NCBI GenBank assembly: GCA_001794055.1
Contig: MGJB01000008.1
Span: 1-23,039 of the forward strand
Source: Candidatus Yanofskybacteria bacterium RIFCSPHIGHO2_01_FULL_41_26
GTDB taxonomy: Bacteria > Patescibacteria > Paceibacteria > 2-02-FULL-40-12 > GWA2-44-9
DNA length: 23,039 nucleotides
Direction: 5' to 3'
The stretch's first letter is position 1. Every line of letters starts with the position of its first letter. The position numbers and the translations under genes were made by a program. Shown here piece after piece: positions 14,119 to 21,114 of the stretch. The notes beneath the pieces are model-generated. The model was given only the letters and a program-made list of their open reading frames with translations. It was not told the DNA's origin and did not search any database.

Positions 14119-14760
14119 CTATTGCAACTTACCGTCTATTATTTTCTTGAATTCTTCAAGACCTGGTATACCGTTCAATTTTTCTCCGTTAATAAAGAAG
14201 GACGGGGTAGAATTAACGCCAAGTGCTTGTCCGTCAGAACGGTCTTTAATAATAATGTCTTTGAATTTTTCCTGACTTACAGAATCAGTAAATAAGTTAA
14301 TATCTAATCCAAGCTCCTTGGCGTATCCAATAAATATTTCTAAAGCCTTAGAGTTTCCCGACCACTCGTTTTGGCGCCCATAAAGCATCTCGCTCATTTC
14401 TAAAAATTTTCCCTGAACCCTTGCGGCCTCGGACGCCTCGGCCGAGATCATAGCGTTAGAATGCTGCGGGAGAGGAAAGTTTCTGAAAACAAAATTTACA
14501 TTAGGATTATTTTTGTATGCTTTAACAAGCTCTTGGACGATGGGGCTGGCATATGCACACGCAGGACATTGGTAATCGCCAAATTCAACAATATTAACCT
14601 TGGCATCTTTAGTGCCGGTCATATAACTTAACTGGCCAATTAATAGATTGGGATCAGCAATAGCTATTTGAGATCCCGTGTTCGTCTTGTAGATCAAAAG
14701 CGCAAACAAAGCAAAAAAGATTACACCAACGCCTGAAATAATTTTAGCTTCTTTGGTCAT
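14119..14760 (-). CDS. DsbA-like thiol:disulfide oxidoreductase (BdbD type)
   Basis: This 213-residue protein has an N-terminal membrane anchor (about 7-23) and an external thioredoxin fold with an inserted helical domain. NIVEFGDYQCPACAYASP (56-73) holds the CPAC active site (C65, C68), and GVNSTPSFFINGEKL (181-195) holds the cis-Pro P186. It fits the Thioredoxin_4/DSBA family of anchored oxidases that introduce disulfides into exported proteins. The start codon lies inside the last codons of the DsbB-like gene (17-nt overlap), so the two are translationally coupled and almost surely partners. Many exported proteins in this window carry several cysteines and are possible substrates (inference). 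Confidence 0.9.
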   Translation of the reverse strand: MTKEAKIISGVGVIFFALFALLIYKTNTGSQIAIADPNLLIGQLSYMTGTKDAKVNIVEFGDYQCPACAYASPIVQELVKAYKNNPNVNFVFRNFPLPQHSNAMISAEASEAARVQGKFLEMSEMLYGRQNEWSGNSKALEIFIGYAKELGLDINLFTDSVSQEKFKDIIIKDRSDGQALGVNSTPSFFINGEKLNGIPGLEEFKKIIDGKLQ

Positions 14761-15166
14761 ATTTGTGAATTAATAATGCGACAGTAATAAGAATAAAGGA
14801 TAACAGTGACAGAAGGGGTATGTCAATGAAACCAAGCAATTGTACATATTTGGTAGTGCAGGATATGCCAAAAGTGCAGGGTGCTAATCTCTCTTGTATA
14901 ACACCATAATACAATAAATTTTGATAAAAAGCAATGCCCCCCCCTATTATGCTCAACGGCAAGGCATAGTCGTAAAAATGTTTGTCCTTTTTAATAATTC
15001 CAACGCCAATAATCAAGACCAAGGGGTACATAGCAATTCTTTGATACCAACAGAGAACACAGGGCGTAAAACCCAAAATCTCGCCAAAATACAAACTCCC
15101 TGTCATTGAAATTACAGCGGTAATCCACGCTATATATAATATTTTGTCCTTAATCAATTTGATCAT
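14744..15166 (-). CDS. DsbB/BdbC-like quinone-linked disulfide oxidoreductase
   Basis: This 140-residue protein has four transmembrane helices and both redox loops of the DsbB family. FTPCVLCWYQRIAMYP (33-48) contains CVLC (C36, C39), and the second loop has APCTFGISCTTKYVQ with C97 and C103. DsbB re-oxidises DsbA and passes electrons to quinones. Which acceptor is used here is unclear, because Patescibacteria often lack respiratory chains. It overlaps and precedes the DsbA-like gene. A perfect TATAAT ends 6 nt before the ATG, so the bicistronic mRNA looks leaderless. The family call is confident. Confidence 0.9.
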   Translation of the reverse strand: MIKLIKDKILYIAWITAVISMTGSLYFGEILGFTPCVLCWYQRIAMYPLVLIIGVGIIKKDKHFYDYALPLSIIGGGIAFYQNLLYYGVIQERLAPCTFGISCTTKYVQLLGFIDIPLLSLLSFILITVALLIHKYDQRS

Positions 15167-15172
15167 GGGTAA

Positions 15173-15178
15173 ATTATA
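15173..15178 (-). promoter_or_regulatory. -10 box directly before the DsbB/DsbA operon
   Basis: The minus strand reads TATAAT, TTACCC, ATG, with 6 nt between the -10 and the start codon. There is no Shine-Dalgarno and no clear -35. It predicts a leaderless transcript for the Dsb pair. Confidence 0.6.
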
Positions 15179-15213
15179 CTCACATTCTACACTTTTTTAT
15201 AAATTTTTTCCAG

Positions 15214-15253
15214 TAAACAAATCCCCCTTTTTTGAAAAAGGGGGATTTGTTTA
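15214..15253. repeat. 19-bp-arm palindrome in an intergenic region
   Basis: Arms TAAACAAATCCCCCTTTTT (15214-15232) and AAAAAGGGGGATTTGTTTA (15235-15253) are perfectly complementary with a 2-nt centre. It lies 9 bp downstream of the secreted coiled-coil gene's stop. It may act as a terminator or mRNA 3'-end hairpin. Its long perfect arms also resemble the dispersed palindromes found in many bacterial genomes. Confidence 0.8.
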
Positions 15254-15262
15254 TAATTATTA

Positions 15263-15796
15263 TTATTTAACAAACAACCTGACAAACCAACCCAAGAAAC
15301 TAAATTGACTCTCGTGATCTTTGGCAAATGCCTCTGCTTTTACTAAAGTTGCCTTCAGGGCATCAATTTGTTTCTGAATATCAGCTTTGAGACTGATATC
15401 CGTAATTCGTTCTAAGGATTTGGTAAGCCTGTCAATCGCATTCTGTGTCGTTACAAGCTCACTTCGGAGAGCTCCCAAATTCTTGTAATCAGTCCCTAAA
15501 AACAAAACCTTAAACTTGCTAACCTTGTCTACATTATTTATTGCTTCTTCGGCTTTTTTAGCCGAATCTTCCTGCTCTTGAGCAACCTTACGCACCTCCT
15601 GGCCGATAGTACTGTCTTGCCCCGCAACTCTTCTCAATTCTTGGACAATTTTAGCAACTTCACTACGGTGCTCCTGCCCCGTTATCTTCGTTGTGTTATC
15701 TTTAGCAAAAACCGCGTGAGAAGTCAGTAAAAACAACACCAAAACGACCACAAATATTGCATACCTGCCATACTGAACATTTTGTAGTTTTTTCAT
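15263..15796 (-). CDS. Secreted coiled-coil protein of a CPR-type family
   Basis: This 177-residue protein has an N-terminal signal peptide or anchor (about 12-31), then a mostly helical region. That region contains GQEHRSEVAKIVQELRRVAG (40-59), a central FLGTDYKNLGALRSELV (99-115) and a long coiled coil (about 110-160). It ends in an aromatic patch, FSFLGWFVRLFVK, which may bind the membrane. From memory these motifs recur in Parcubacteria hypothetical proteins, but no function is known to me. It stands alone, with its own extended -10 six nt before the ATG and a palindrome after it. A structural or envelope role is a guess. Confidence 0.78.
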   Translation of the reverse strand: MKKLQNVQYGRYAIFVVVLVLFLLTSHAVFAKDNTTKITGQEHRSEVAKIVQELRRVAGQDSTIGQEVRKVAQEQEDSAKKAEEAINNVDKVSKFKVLFLGTDYKNLGALRSELVTTQNAIDRLTKSLERITDISLKADIQKQIDALKATLVKAEAFAKDHESQFSFLGWFVRLFVK

Positions 15797-15802
15797 AAAT
15801 TA

Positions 15803-15831
15803 ATTATGCCACACTTTCTAATTTTAAACAA
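15803..15831 (-). promoter_or_regulatory. Leaderless promoter of the secreted coiled-coil gene
   Basis: The minus strand has TTGTTT (15826-15831), 17 nt, then an extended -10 TGGCATAAT (15803-15811), TAATTT and ATG. The -10 ends 6 nt before the start codon, so there is no space for a Shine-Dalgarno. The -35 borders the U-tract of the upstream gene's terminator. Confidence 0.6.
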
Positions 15832-15833
15832 AA

Positions 15834-15863
15834 AAATATCCACAATATGATTTGTGGATATTT
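15834..15863 (-). terminator. Intrinsic terminator of the M3 peptidase gene
   Basis: AAATATCCACAA (15834-15845) and TTGTGGATATTT (15852-15863) form a 12-bp perfect stem with a 6-nt loop. On the minus strand the stem runs into a T-rich tract (TTTTTTTGTTT). It starts 30 bp after the peptidase stop. Confidence 0.85.
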
Positions 15864-15893
15864 ATTTATTAAATTTTCCTTAGGAAACCTTAG

Positions 15894-17738
15894 TTAAAAC
15901 TTAACCCCCATTTCACGAGACAACTTCTCGGCCTCTTGGACCATAGCGCCTAAACCGACATCAATACCGTCGCTCCAGAATTGAGGATTGCGTGGATCAA
16001 GACCGAAAGGTTCTATTAGCTCCATGGCATTTTTAGTTCCACCAGAACGAAGCAAGTCAAGATATAATGACTCAAACCTCTCGCCAATGTGCGGTTGTTG
16101 TGCATATAAACTTTGAGTCAAAAGCTGGCCGAAAGCATAACCGTAAACATAGAATGGCCTGTGAAAATGAGAAACGTATGACCAGAGAAGGTCGGCGTTA
16201 TCATAAGTAAAAATTTCTCCTTCTTTACCGTAAAATTCTTTCAAGGTTTCAAGCCAAATCGCGCTGATTTCTTCGACAGAATATTTCTTGGGTTCGCTCC
16301 ATTTTTGGTAAGATATGTCCATTCCATGAAGGCGTCTCTCAAAATTAGAAAATCCTATCTGACGAATAACGGTATTAATCGCATCATCAATTATAGCCAT
16401 CATCAATGCAAGCAATGATTTCTTATCGCCTTTTTCGATAAGCTGTTTTTTTAAAAAATTAAACGTCGTCATCTCGCCAAAAACAGATGCTGTTTCAGCA
16501 TAAGCAGTCGGTGCTTGATACATAAGCGGCCCTTGAGCTTCGCCAGCAAGCAATCCATGTACACCATGGCCGAGTTCGTGAGCCAACGTCATGACGTCCT
16601 TATTGGACCCAAGATAATTGAGAAAAGTAAACGATGTCGGAACATTCCCCGGCAAAACAAAAGAATAATTGTAAGCTCCGCCACGCCGGCCTTTTTCCGC
16701 AGGAGCATCAATACGTTTTTGATCTATCGATTTACGGATAAGTCCCGCAAGTGTTGGGCTAAAACTTTGGTAAGCTTCAAGAACTGTTGCCATTGCTTCT
16801 TGAAACGGCACAACGGTAGTATCGACAAAAGGCATCGGCGCATTCCGGTCGCTCCACTTTAGATTTTTCAAACCAAGATGAGCGGCCTTAAGTCGGTAAA
16901 AACGCTTCGCAATGGGTCCACCCACATCACGGACAGAATTATGTAGCGCATCCACCACTTCATCTGATACCCTGTTTGATTTATTCTGTAGCTCCATCGG
17001 ATGATTATAACCACGCTCACGAGTTTCAACCGCCTTGGAACCAACTATCATGTAAAGAGTTTGTGCCGCATATTTGGCAAACGATCCCATAAGGCTACCA
17101 GAAATAATTTTCAACAGTTCAGCTCTTTCATCAGCATTTTTTGACTCGTTCAGAAAATGAAGTGCTTCTGTCAAACTTTTCTTTTCATCCCGAAACTCAA
17201 CTACCAAATCTGCTTCCAATTCATCAAAAAAATCGCCCCATGAACTGGCCCCAAACGGCGAACGCTTGGCAATTGCAGATTCCACTGGCTCGCTGAGATA
17301 ATAAGGTTTAAAAAGCCTACAAAACTCTATCCATGGACGATGTCTAGCCACGACAGGATCGGAATATAAATTATCAAGAATAGATTCACCTAAAGCAACG
17401 AGCTCAATCTGAAAGAAGGTCAGATTATCGCCAAATTCTCTGCTTAATGTCTTATCTATTTCAGCTATTTTTGATTTAACAGCCGGCTCGGCAACATTTA
17501 GACTTTGAAGGAGAAAGAGATATCCCGACACCTTGTTGTTTAACATTTCAATCTCTGAACGGTCAGAAATCGCTTGACCAAGAGTGCTTGAAAGCCTCCC
17601 TTTATATAAGACATTAAACCTCTTGGCTATTTCAACAAGCGTAGCCACATCTGCATCAATTTGGGGATCATTTATACTCAAGTACATTAAGCCAAGATCC
17701 CATCTAACCGTTTCGGCTCCAGTGCTTATGTTGGTCAT
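15894..17738 (-). CDS. M3-family zinc oligoendopeptidase (PepF-like)
   Basis: This 614-residue protein matches the length of PepF/M3B oligopeptidases, cytoplasmic zinc enzymes that degrade short peptides. The zinc site is LAHELGHGVHGLLAGE (385-400), with H387 and H391 as ligands and E388 catalytic. The third ligand is probably E415 in YAETASVFGE. The region around residues 355-375 (NYSFVLPGNVPTSFTFLNY) fits the substrate cleft. The closing HFHRPFYVYGYAFGQLL segment carries the Tyr and His residues common in M3 enzymes. No signal peptide is present. It has a good promoter with a leader of about 28 nt and a strong terminator, so it is probably monocistronic. A role in recycling imported peptides would suit a reduced genome (inference). 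Confidence 0.93.
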   Translation of the reverse strand: MTNISTGAETVRWDLGLMYLSINDPQIDADVATLVEIAKRFNVLYKGRLSSTLGQAISDRSEIEMLNNKVSGYLFLLQSLNVAEPAVKSKIAEIDKTLSREFGDNLTFFQIELVALGESILDNLYSDPVVARHRPWIEFCRLFKPYYLSEPVESAIAKRSPFGASSWGDFFDELEADLVVEFRDEKKSLTEALHFLNESKNADERAELLKIISGSLMGSFAKYAAQTLYMIVGSKAVETRERGYNHPMELQNKSNRVSDEVVDALHNSVRDVGGPIAKRFYRLKAAHLGLKNLKWSDRNAPMPFVDTTVVPFQEAMATVLEAYQSFSPTLAGLIRKSIDQKRIDAPAEKGRRGGAYNYSFVLPGNVPTSFTFLNYLGSNKDVMTLAHELGHGVHGLLAGEAQGPLMYQAPTAYAETASVFGEMTTFNFLKKQLIEKGDKKSLLALMMAIIDDAINTVIRQIGFSNFERRLHGMDISYQKWSEPKKYSVEEISAIWLETLKEFYGKEGEIFTYDNADLLWSYVSHFHRPFYVYGYAFGQLLTQSLYAQQPHIGERFESLYLDLLRSGGTKNAMELIEPFGLDPRNPQFWSDGIDVGLGAMVQEAEKLSREMGVKF

Positions 17739-17773
17739 AGTTTTTCTTTTTTAAATAAAAAAGTACTTACAAA

Positions 17774-17802
17774 TTTATAACATGCGTTAAATGTAGCGTC
17801 AA
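17774..17802 (-). promoter_or_regulatory. Promoter of the M3 peptidase gene
   Basis: The minus strand has TTGACG (17797-17802), a 17-nt spacer ending in TGT, and TATAAA (17774-17779). Both hexamers match 5 of 6 consensus bases. It begins 2 bp beyond the stop of the upstream dehydrogenase gene. Confidence 0.75.
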
Positions 17803-17804
17803 TT

Positions 17805-18776
17805 CTATCTAAGAATATCGGGCGGAGTCCTGCCCTCCAACGCTTCAATAATATTAGCCGCGGCAAGTTCAGACATCTTGGCTCGTGTTTCTTCGGTAGC
17901 GGAAGCAATGTGGGGCGTTAGAATGACATTATTTAAATTTAATAAACTCGGCGTAATTTTCGGCTCAAATTCAAAAACATCAAGGGCGGCGCCGGCGATT
18001 GTTCTTGTGTTTAATGCTTCAGCCAAAGCCGTTTCATCAATAATCGGTCCGCGAGAAGTATTGACCAGATAGGCTGTCGGCTTCATAAGCTTAAACTGCG
18101 GTTCGCCTATCAAGTGATGGGTCTGGGGAATAAGTGGAACATGAATACTGATAAAATCGGCTTCCCGCAAAACGCCATCAATCGTTTCCGTAAAAACAGC
18201 ACCGCACATTTTTTCAAATTCCTCGTTTCTCTTAACATCATAATAAATAACTTTCATATCAAATCCCTTAACTGCATGAAATGCTACGCGACTGCCGATC
18301 CTTCCCAGTCCGACTATGCCCAATGTTTTGCGGGATAAATCGGCACCCAACAGAAGCATTGGAGCCCAGCCCTCATATCTATCGGCTCTGACAAATTTAT
18401 CGGCCTCAACAACACGATGAGCAATAGCCAACATTAAAGCAAAAGTATGCTCGGCAACGGTATCAGTTAGAACATCGGGCGTATTAGTTATCATGATTCC
18501 CAACCGTTTGGCTGTTTCCTTGTCAATATTGTCAAAACCAACTGCGAAGTTGGCAAAAATTTTAACCGTCGGAAGAGAGGCCCCAAGAACATCTGCGTCA
18601 ATCCTGTCAGTTAAAAGACAAAGCACAGCATCGTAATTTTGGCCTTTGATAAAACTTACTAACTCTTCTTTAGAAAGCACTCTATTTTCCGGACTGACAA
18701 CAATCTCATAACCGCGCGCAGTTAAAAGTTCAATACCCGGTTTGGGAATCATTCTTGTTATAAATATTTTCGGCAT
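17805..18776 (-). CDS. D-isomer-specific 2-hydroxyacid dehydrogenase (glyoxylate/hydroxypyruvate reductase-like)
   Basis: This 323-residue NAD(P)-dependent enzyme reduces 2-oxoacids to D-2-hydroxyacids. The Rossmann motif is GLGRIG (156-161), followed by the acidic strand end VIYYD (176-180). The catalytic triad is visible: R242 in NTSRGPI, E271 in DVFEFEP and H289 in LTPHIAS. NFAVGFDNID (76-85) is the usual substrate-loop signature of the GyaR/GhrB group. I cannot tell the exact substrate (glyoxylate, hydroxypyruvate or pyruvate). In a fermentative cell it could regenerate NAD+. The next gene (M3 peptidase) has its own promoter right after this stop. Confident family call. Confidence 0.9.
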   Translation of the reverse strand: MPKIFITRMIPKPGIELLTARGYEIVVSPENRVLSKEELVSFIKGQNYDAVLCLLTDRIDADVLGASLPTVKIFANFAVGFDNIDKETAKRLGIMITNTPDVLTDTVAEHTFALMLAIAHRVVEADKFVRADRYEGWAPMLLLGADLSRKTLGIVGLGRIGSRVAFHAVKGFDMKVIYYDVKRNEEFEKMCGAVFTETIDGVLREADFISIHVPLIPQTHHLIGEPQFKLMKPTAYLVNTSRGPIIDETALAEALNTRTIAGAALDVFEFEPKITPSLLNLNNVILTPHIASATEETRAKMSELAAANIIEALEGRTPPDILR

Positions 18777-18814
18777 AATTTTTTATGATATATTCTTATT
18801 TTAATTTTATCTTA

Positions 18815-18847
18815 AAACCGGAAAACTGCAATAGCAGCTGCCGGTTT
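18815..18847 (-). terminator. Hairpin after the DEAD-box helicase gene
   Basis: AAACCGG (18815-18821) pairs with CCGGTTT (18841-18847). A small inner CTGC/GCAG stem lies in the loop. It begins 19 bp after the helicase stop. The minus-strand continuation (TTAAGATAAAATT) is only moderately T-rich, so it is a weak intrinsic terminator at best. Confidence 0.5.
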
Positions 18848-18866
18848 AAAAATGAGTTTCTTGTGA

Positions 18867-20087
18867 TTATTCCAAAAACGTGAGGGCCTTGCCTCGTTTG
18901 TCGGCTCGGCCGGTTCGGCCGATGCGGTGAATATAATCATGATATGTTGCCGGTAAGTCATAGTTAATAACATGGCTCACATCGGCAATATCAAGGCCTC
19001 TGGCGGCAACATCTGTTGCGACCAAAATCTGAATATAGTTATTTTTAAATAAATCGAGTGCCTTCTGGCGTTGAGATTGGTTTTTGTTGCCATGAATAGA
19101 CCCCGATTTAAATCCGCGTCTTTCAAGGATCTGTGAAAGGCGTTCTACGCCATGTTTGGTTCTTCCAAAAATAAGCACCTTGCAAAATTCTGTTTTCTTT
19201 GACAATAAATCATGGAGAACTTCTACCTTGTCTTTACCGTCTGTTCGGATAACATCCTGCTCTACATTCTTTGCAGTATCTCTCGTCTTAACCGAAATCC
19301 TGATTGGTTGACGAAGAAATTCATAGATGAGGTTGTCTATGTCGCGTGAAATAGTTGCTGAAAAGAAAAGCGTCTGCCGTTCTTTAGGCATCCCGGCCAT
19401 TATAAAACGCATATCGTTTATAAATCCCATATCAAGCATCCTGTCTGCTTCATCCAGAACAATGGTCCTGAAATTAGCAAGGCGTATAAACCCATGCTCA
19501 ATATGGTCTTTCAAACGGCCCGGTGTACCGATTATAAAGTTATATTGATTTCTTAATTGTGAAATTTGACGGCCCATACTAGCCCCTCCCACACAACAAA
19601 CCGAAAAAATTCTCATTCCTTTTGTGAAGCCATGCAATTCGTCTTCTATTTGCAAAGCAAGTTCTCGGGTAGGAACCACAATCAAAACCATTTCCCTACG
19701 ATTTAAAATAACTTTATTTATCAATGGGATTAAGAACGCCGCAGTCTTGCCAGTACCAGTATTAGCAACCCCAACAACATCAGAACCACTCAAAATATGA
19801 GTAATCGCTCTGTCTTGAATCGGAGTCGGGGTAATATAGCCCTTTGAGGCAATTGCTTTCTTTACAGTTAAATCAACATTAAAATCCTGAAAATTATGTT
19901 CAGGAACAAAATGTTCAACTTCTTCGGTGATTACCGCTTTGTTGATGAATAACGCCGGATTGATATATTCTCCGGAATTCTTTTTGCGACTGCCGCCAAA
20001 ACGAGAAGAGCTTCCTCCCCTTTTAAATGCCGATCTGCCCGAAGATCTTGTTTTAAATCCCCTATTGCTGAAATTTCTTGTAAACAT
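18867..20087 (-). CDS. DEAD-box RNA helicase with basic Arg/Gly-rich N-terminus
   Basis: This 406-residue ATP-dependent RNA helicase has both RecA-like domains. It shows the Q motif around TPIQ (88-91), ANTGTGKT (108-115), PTRELA, TPGRL, DEAD (212-215), SAT (243-245), ATDVAARGLD (357-366) and HRIGRTGR (387-394). The first 40 residues are Ser/Arg/Gly-rich (FSNRGFKTRSSGRSAFKRGG), an RNA-binding-type tail placed at the N-terminus rather than the usual C-terminus. The protein stops 12 residues after motif VI, with no C-terminal extension, so it is a minimal core. It has a near-consensus promoter and a long structured leader of about 124 nt. In other bacteria, helicases of this type help ribosome assembly or RNA decay, often in the cold. 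Confident family call. Confidence 0.93.
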   Translation of the reverse strand: MFTRNFSNRGFKTRSSGRSAFKRGGSSSRFGGSRKKNSGEYINPALFINKAVITEEVEHFVPEHNFQDFNVDLTVKKAIASKGYITPTPIQDRAITHILSGSDVVGVANTGTGKTAAFLIPLINKVILNRREMVLIVVPTRELALQIEDELHGFTKGMRIFSVCCVGGASMGRQISQLRNQYNFIIGTPGRLKDHIEHGFIRLANFRTIVLDEADRMLDMGFINDMRFIMAGMPKERQTLFFSATISRDIDNLIYEFLRQPIRISVKTRDTAKNVEQDVIRTDGKDKVEVLHDLLSKKTEFCKVLIFGRTKHGVERLSQILERRGFKSGSIHGNKNQSQRQKALDLFKNNYIQILVATDVAARGLDIADVSHVINYDLPATYHDYIHRIGRTGRADKRGKALTFLE

Positions 20088-20217
20088 AAGAATACTCTCA
20101 TGAGTTTTTAGAAAAAGTTGAATCTGTTGATAACCGACTTCGCAAGTCGGTATGTGGATAACTTTGCCATTAGGGACAATTCCCTAACAAAACCCGAAGA
20201 GATTTAGTTATATACTA
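20088..20217 (-). promoter_or_regulatory. Long structured leader of the DEAD-box helicase
   Basis: The predicted leader (start near 20211) contains two clear stem-loops. TTAGGGA (20170-20176) pairs with TCCCTAA (20181-20187), and ACCGACTT (20133-20140) pairs with AAGTCGGT (20144-20151). Near-direct repeats TGTTGATAAC (20125-20134) and TGTGGATAAC (20153-20162) overlap and flank the second hairpin. The only possible ribosome site before the ATG is a weak GAGAG. Leader-based control of an RNA helicase is plausible but inferred. Confidence 0.5.
20133..20151. repeat. 19-bp hairpin flanked by near-direct repeats
   Basis: Eight-bp perfect arms surround CGC. The flanking 10-mers TGTTGATAAC and TGTGGATAAC differ at one base and match DnaA-box-like sequence. 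They could be DnaA sites or a target duplication around an inserted palindrome; the sequence alone does not decide. Confidence 0.55.
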
Positions 20218-20246
20218 AGTATATATTAAAACAGCCTTTCTGTCAA
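20218..20246 (-). promoter_or_regulatory. Near-consensus promoter of the DEAD-box helicase
   Basis: The minus strand has TTGACA (20241-20246), a 17-nt spacer, and TATACT (20218-20223), the best promoter match in the window. It implies a leader of about 124 nt, far longer than that of the other genes here. Confidence 0.8.
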
Positions 20247-20299
20247 ATGTTATTCCGTGGTCTGACCGTCAAAGTGTTCCTCATTGGCTTCCGCAATAT

Positions 20300-21091
20300 C
20301 TACTGAGCGAGCCAACCACCGTCTACATAAAAAGTAGCACCAGTTACATAACTCGCCTCTTCTGATGCCAAAAAGATAACCATCGCCGACACTTCTTCCG
20401 GTTTGCCAATTCTTTTGAGAGGTACTCTCGTTAAAATTTCTTCGTTAATTTCCTTGCCAAGCTCTTTACCAGGCTCACGAACCATGGGCGTATCAATCGC
20501 TCCGGGTGCAATTGCATTAACATTAACCCCCAATTCTGCCCATTCAGTGGCTAATGTCTCTGTCATGCCTATAATTCCACCCTTGGAAGCAGCATAGTGC
20601 GCTGCACCGATAAAACCTATTCCTGTTCCACCAGAAGCAATTGAGGATATATTAATAATTCGCCCTCCGCCTCCGTCAGTTGACGGATGGCGAATATTTT
20701 TCGCCATTTCTTTGGCGGCCCTCTGGGCGCACAAAAACTGGCCTTTAAGATTTATGTTTATCATTTTATCCCAATCTTCTTCTGTTATTTCTAAAGCCGG
20801 TTTAGGCACAAAAATTCCGGCATTATTGACAAGAATATCTAGCCGACCATATTTTTTAATAACCTCATCAAATACTTGGTCAATCTCGGCTTTATTTGTT
20901 ACATCCATTGCAAAACACACCGCCTCGCCGCCTTTTGAGACAATCTCATCAACAACGACTTGGCACCCTTCAATAGTTCGGTTAGTCACTACCACTTTAG
21001 CCCCTTGTCCGGCCAAAGCCAAAGCATGAGCCCTGCCCATTCCCTGCCGAGCTCCGGTAACCAACGCAACTTTGTCTTTTAGTTCAAACAT
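20300..21091 (-). CDS. Short-chain dehydrogenase/reductase (FabG-like SDR)
   Basis: This 263-residue NAD(P)H-dependent oxidoreductase shows the classical SDR motifs: TGARQGMG (12-19), NNAG (89-92), the catalytic Ser in NISS (147-150), Y166 and K170 in HYAASKGG, and PGAIDTPM (196-203). The closing ASYVTGATFYVDGG is typical of FabG and glucose/gluconate dehydrogenase relatives. The substrate cannot be told; an isolated FabG-like gene without other fatty-acid genes nearby argues against a sure acyl-ACP role. Residues 133-142 (IRHPSTDGGG), just before the conserved RIINISS strand, look like an extra loop and are encoded by a palindrome (20658-20695). The family is confident. Confidence 0.9.
   Translation of the reverse strand: MFELKDKVALVTGARQGMGRAHALALAGQGAKVVVTNRTIEGCQVVVDEIVSKGGEAVCFAMDVTNKAEIDQVFDEVIKKYGRLDILVNNAGIFVPKPALEITEEDWDKMININLKGQFLCAQRAAKEMAKNIRHPSTDGGGGRIINISSIASGGTGIGFIGAAHYAASKGGIIGMTETLATEWAELGVNVNAIAPGAIDTPMVREPGKELGKEINEEILTRVPLKRIGKPEEVSAMVIFLASEEASYVTGATFYVDGGWLAQ
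20658..20695. repeat. Palindromic element inside the SDR gene
   Basis: TCCGTCA (20672-20678) and TGACGGA (20681-20687) form an inner 7-bp stem. ATTCGCC (20658-20664) and GGCGAAT (20689-20695) form an outer 7-bp stem, with an asymmetric internal loop between the two. The region is in frame and encodes residues 133-145 of the SDR, ahead of the conserved NISS strand. The minus-strand core TCCGTCAACTGACGGAG aligns with the intergenic element at 12921-12936. Confidence 0.75.
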
Positions 21092-21114
21092 AAGCGGTCA
21101 AACACTTAACCCAA

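Noticed and set aside
20125..20162. Origin of replication from DnaA-box-like sequences
   Set aside because: Only two near-matches occur, there is no DUE-like AT-rich repeat array, and no dnaA, dnaN or similar gene is nearby.
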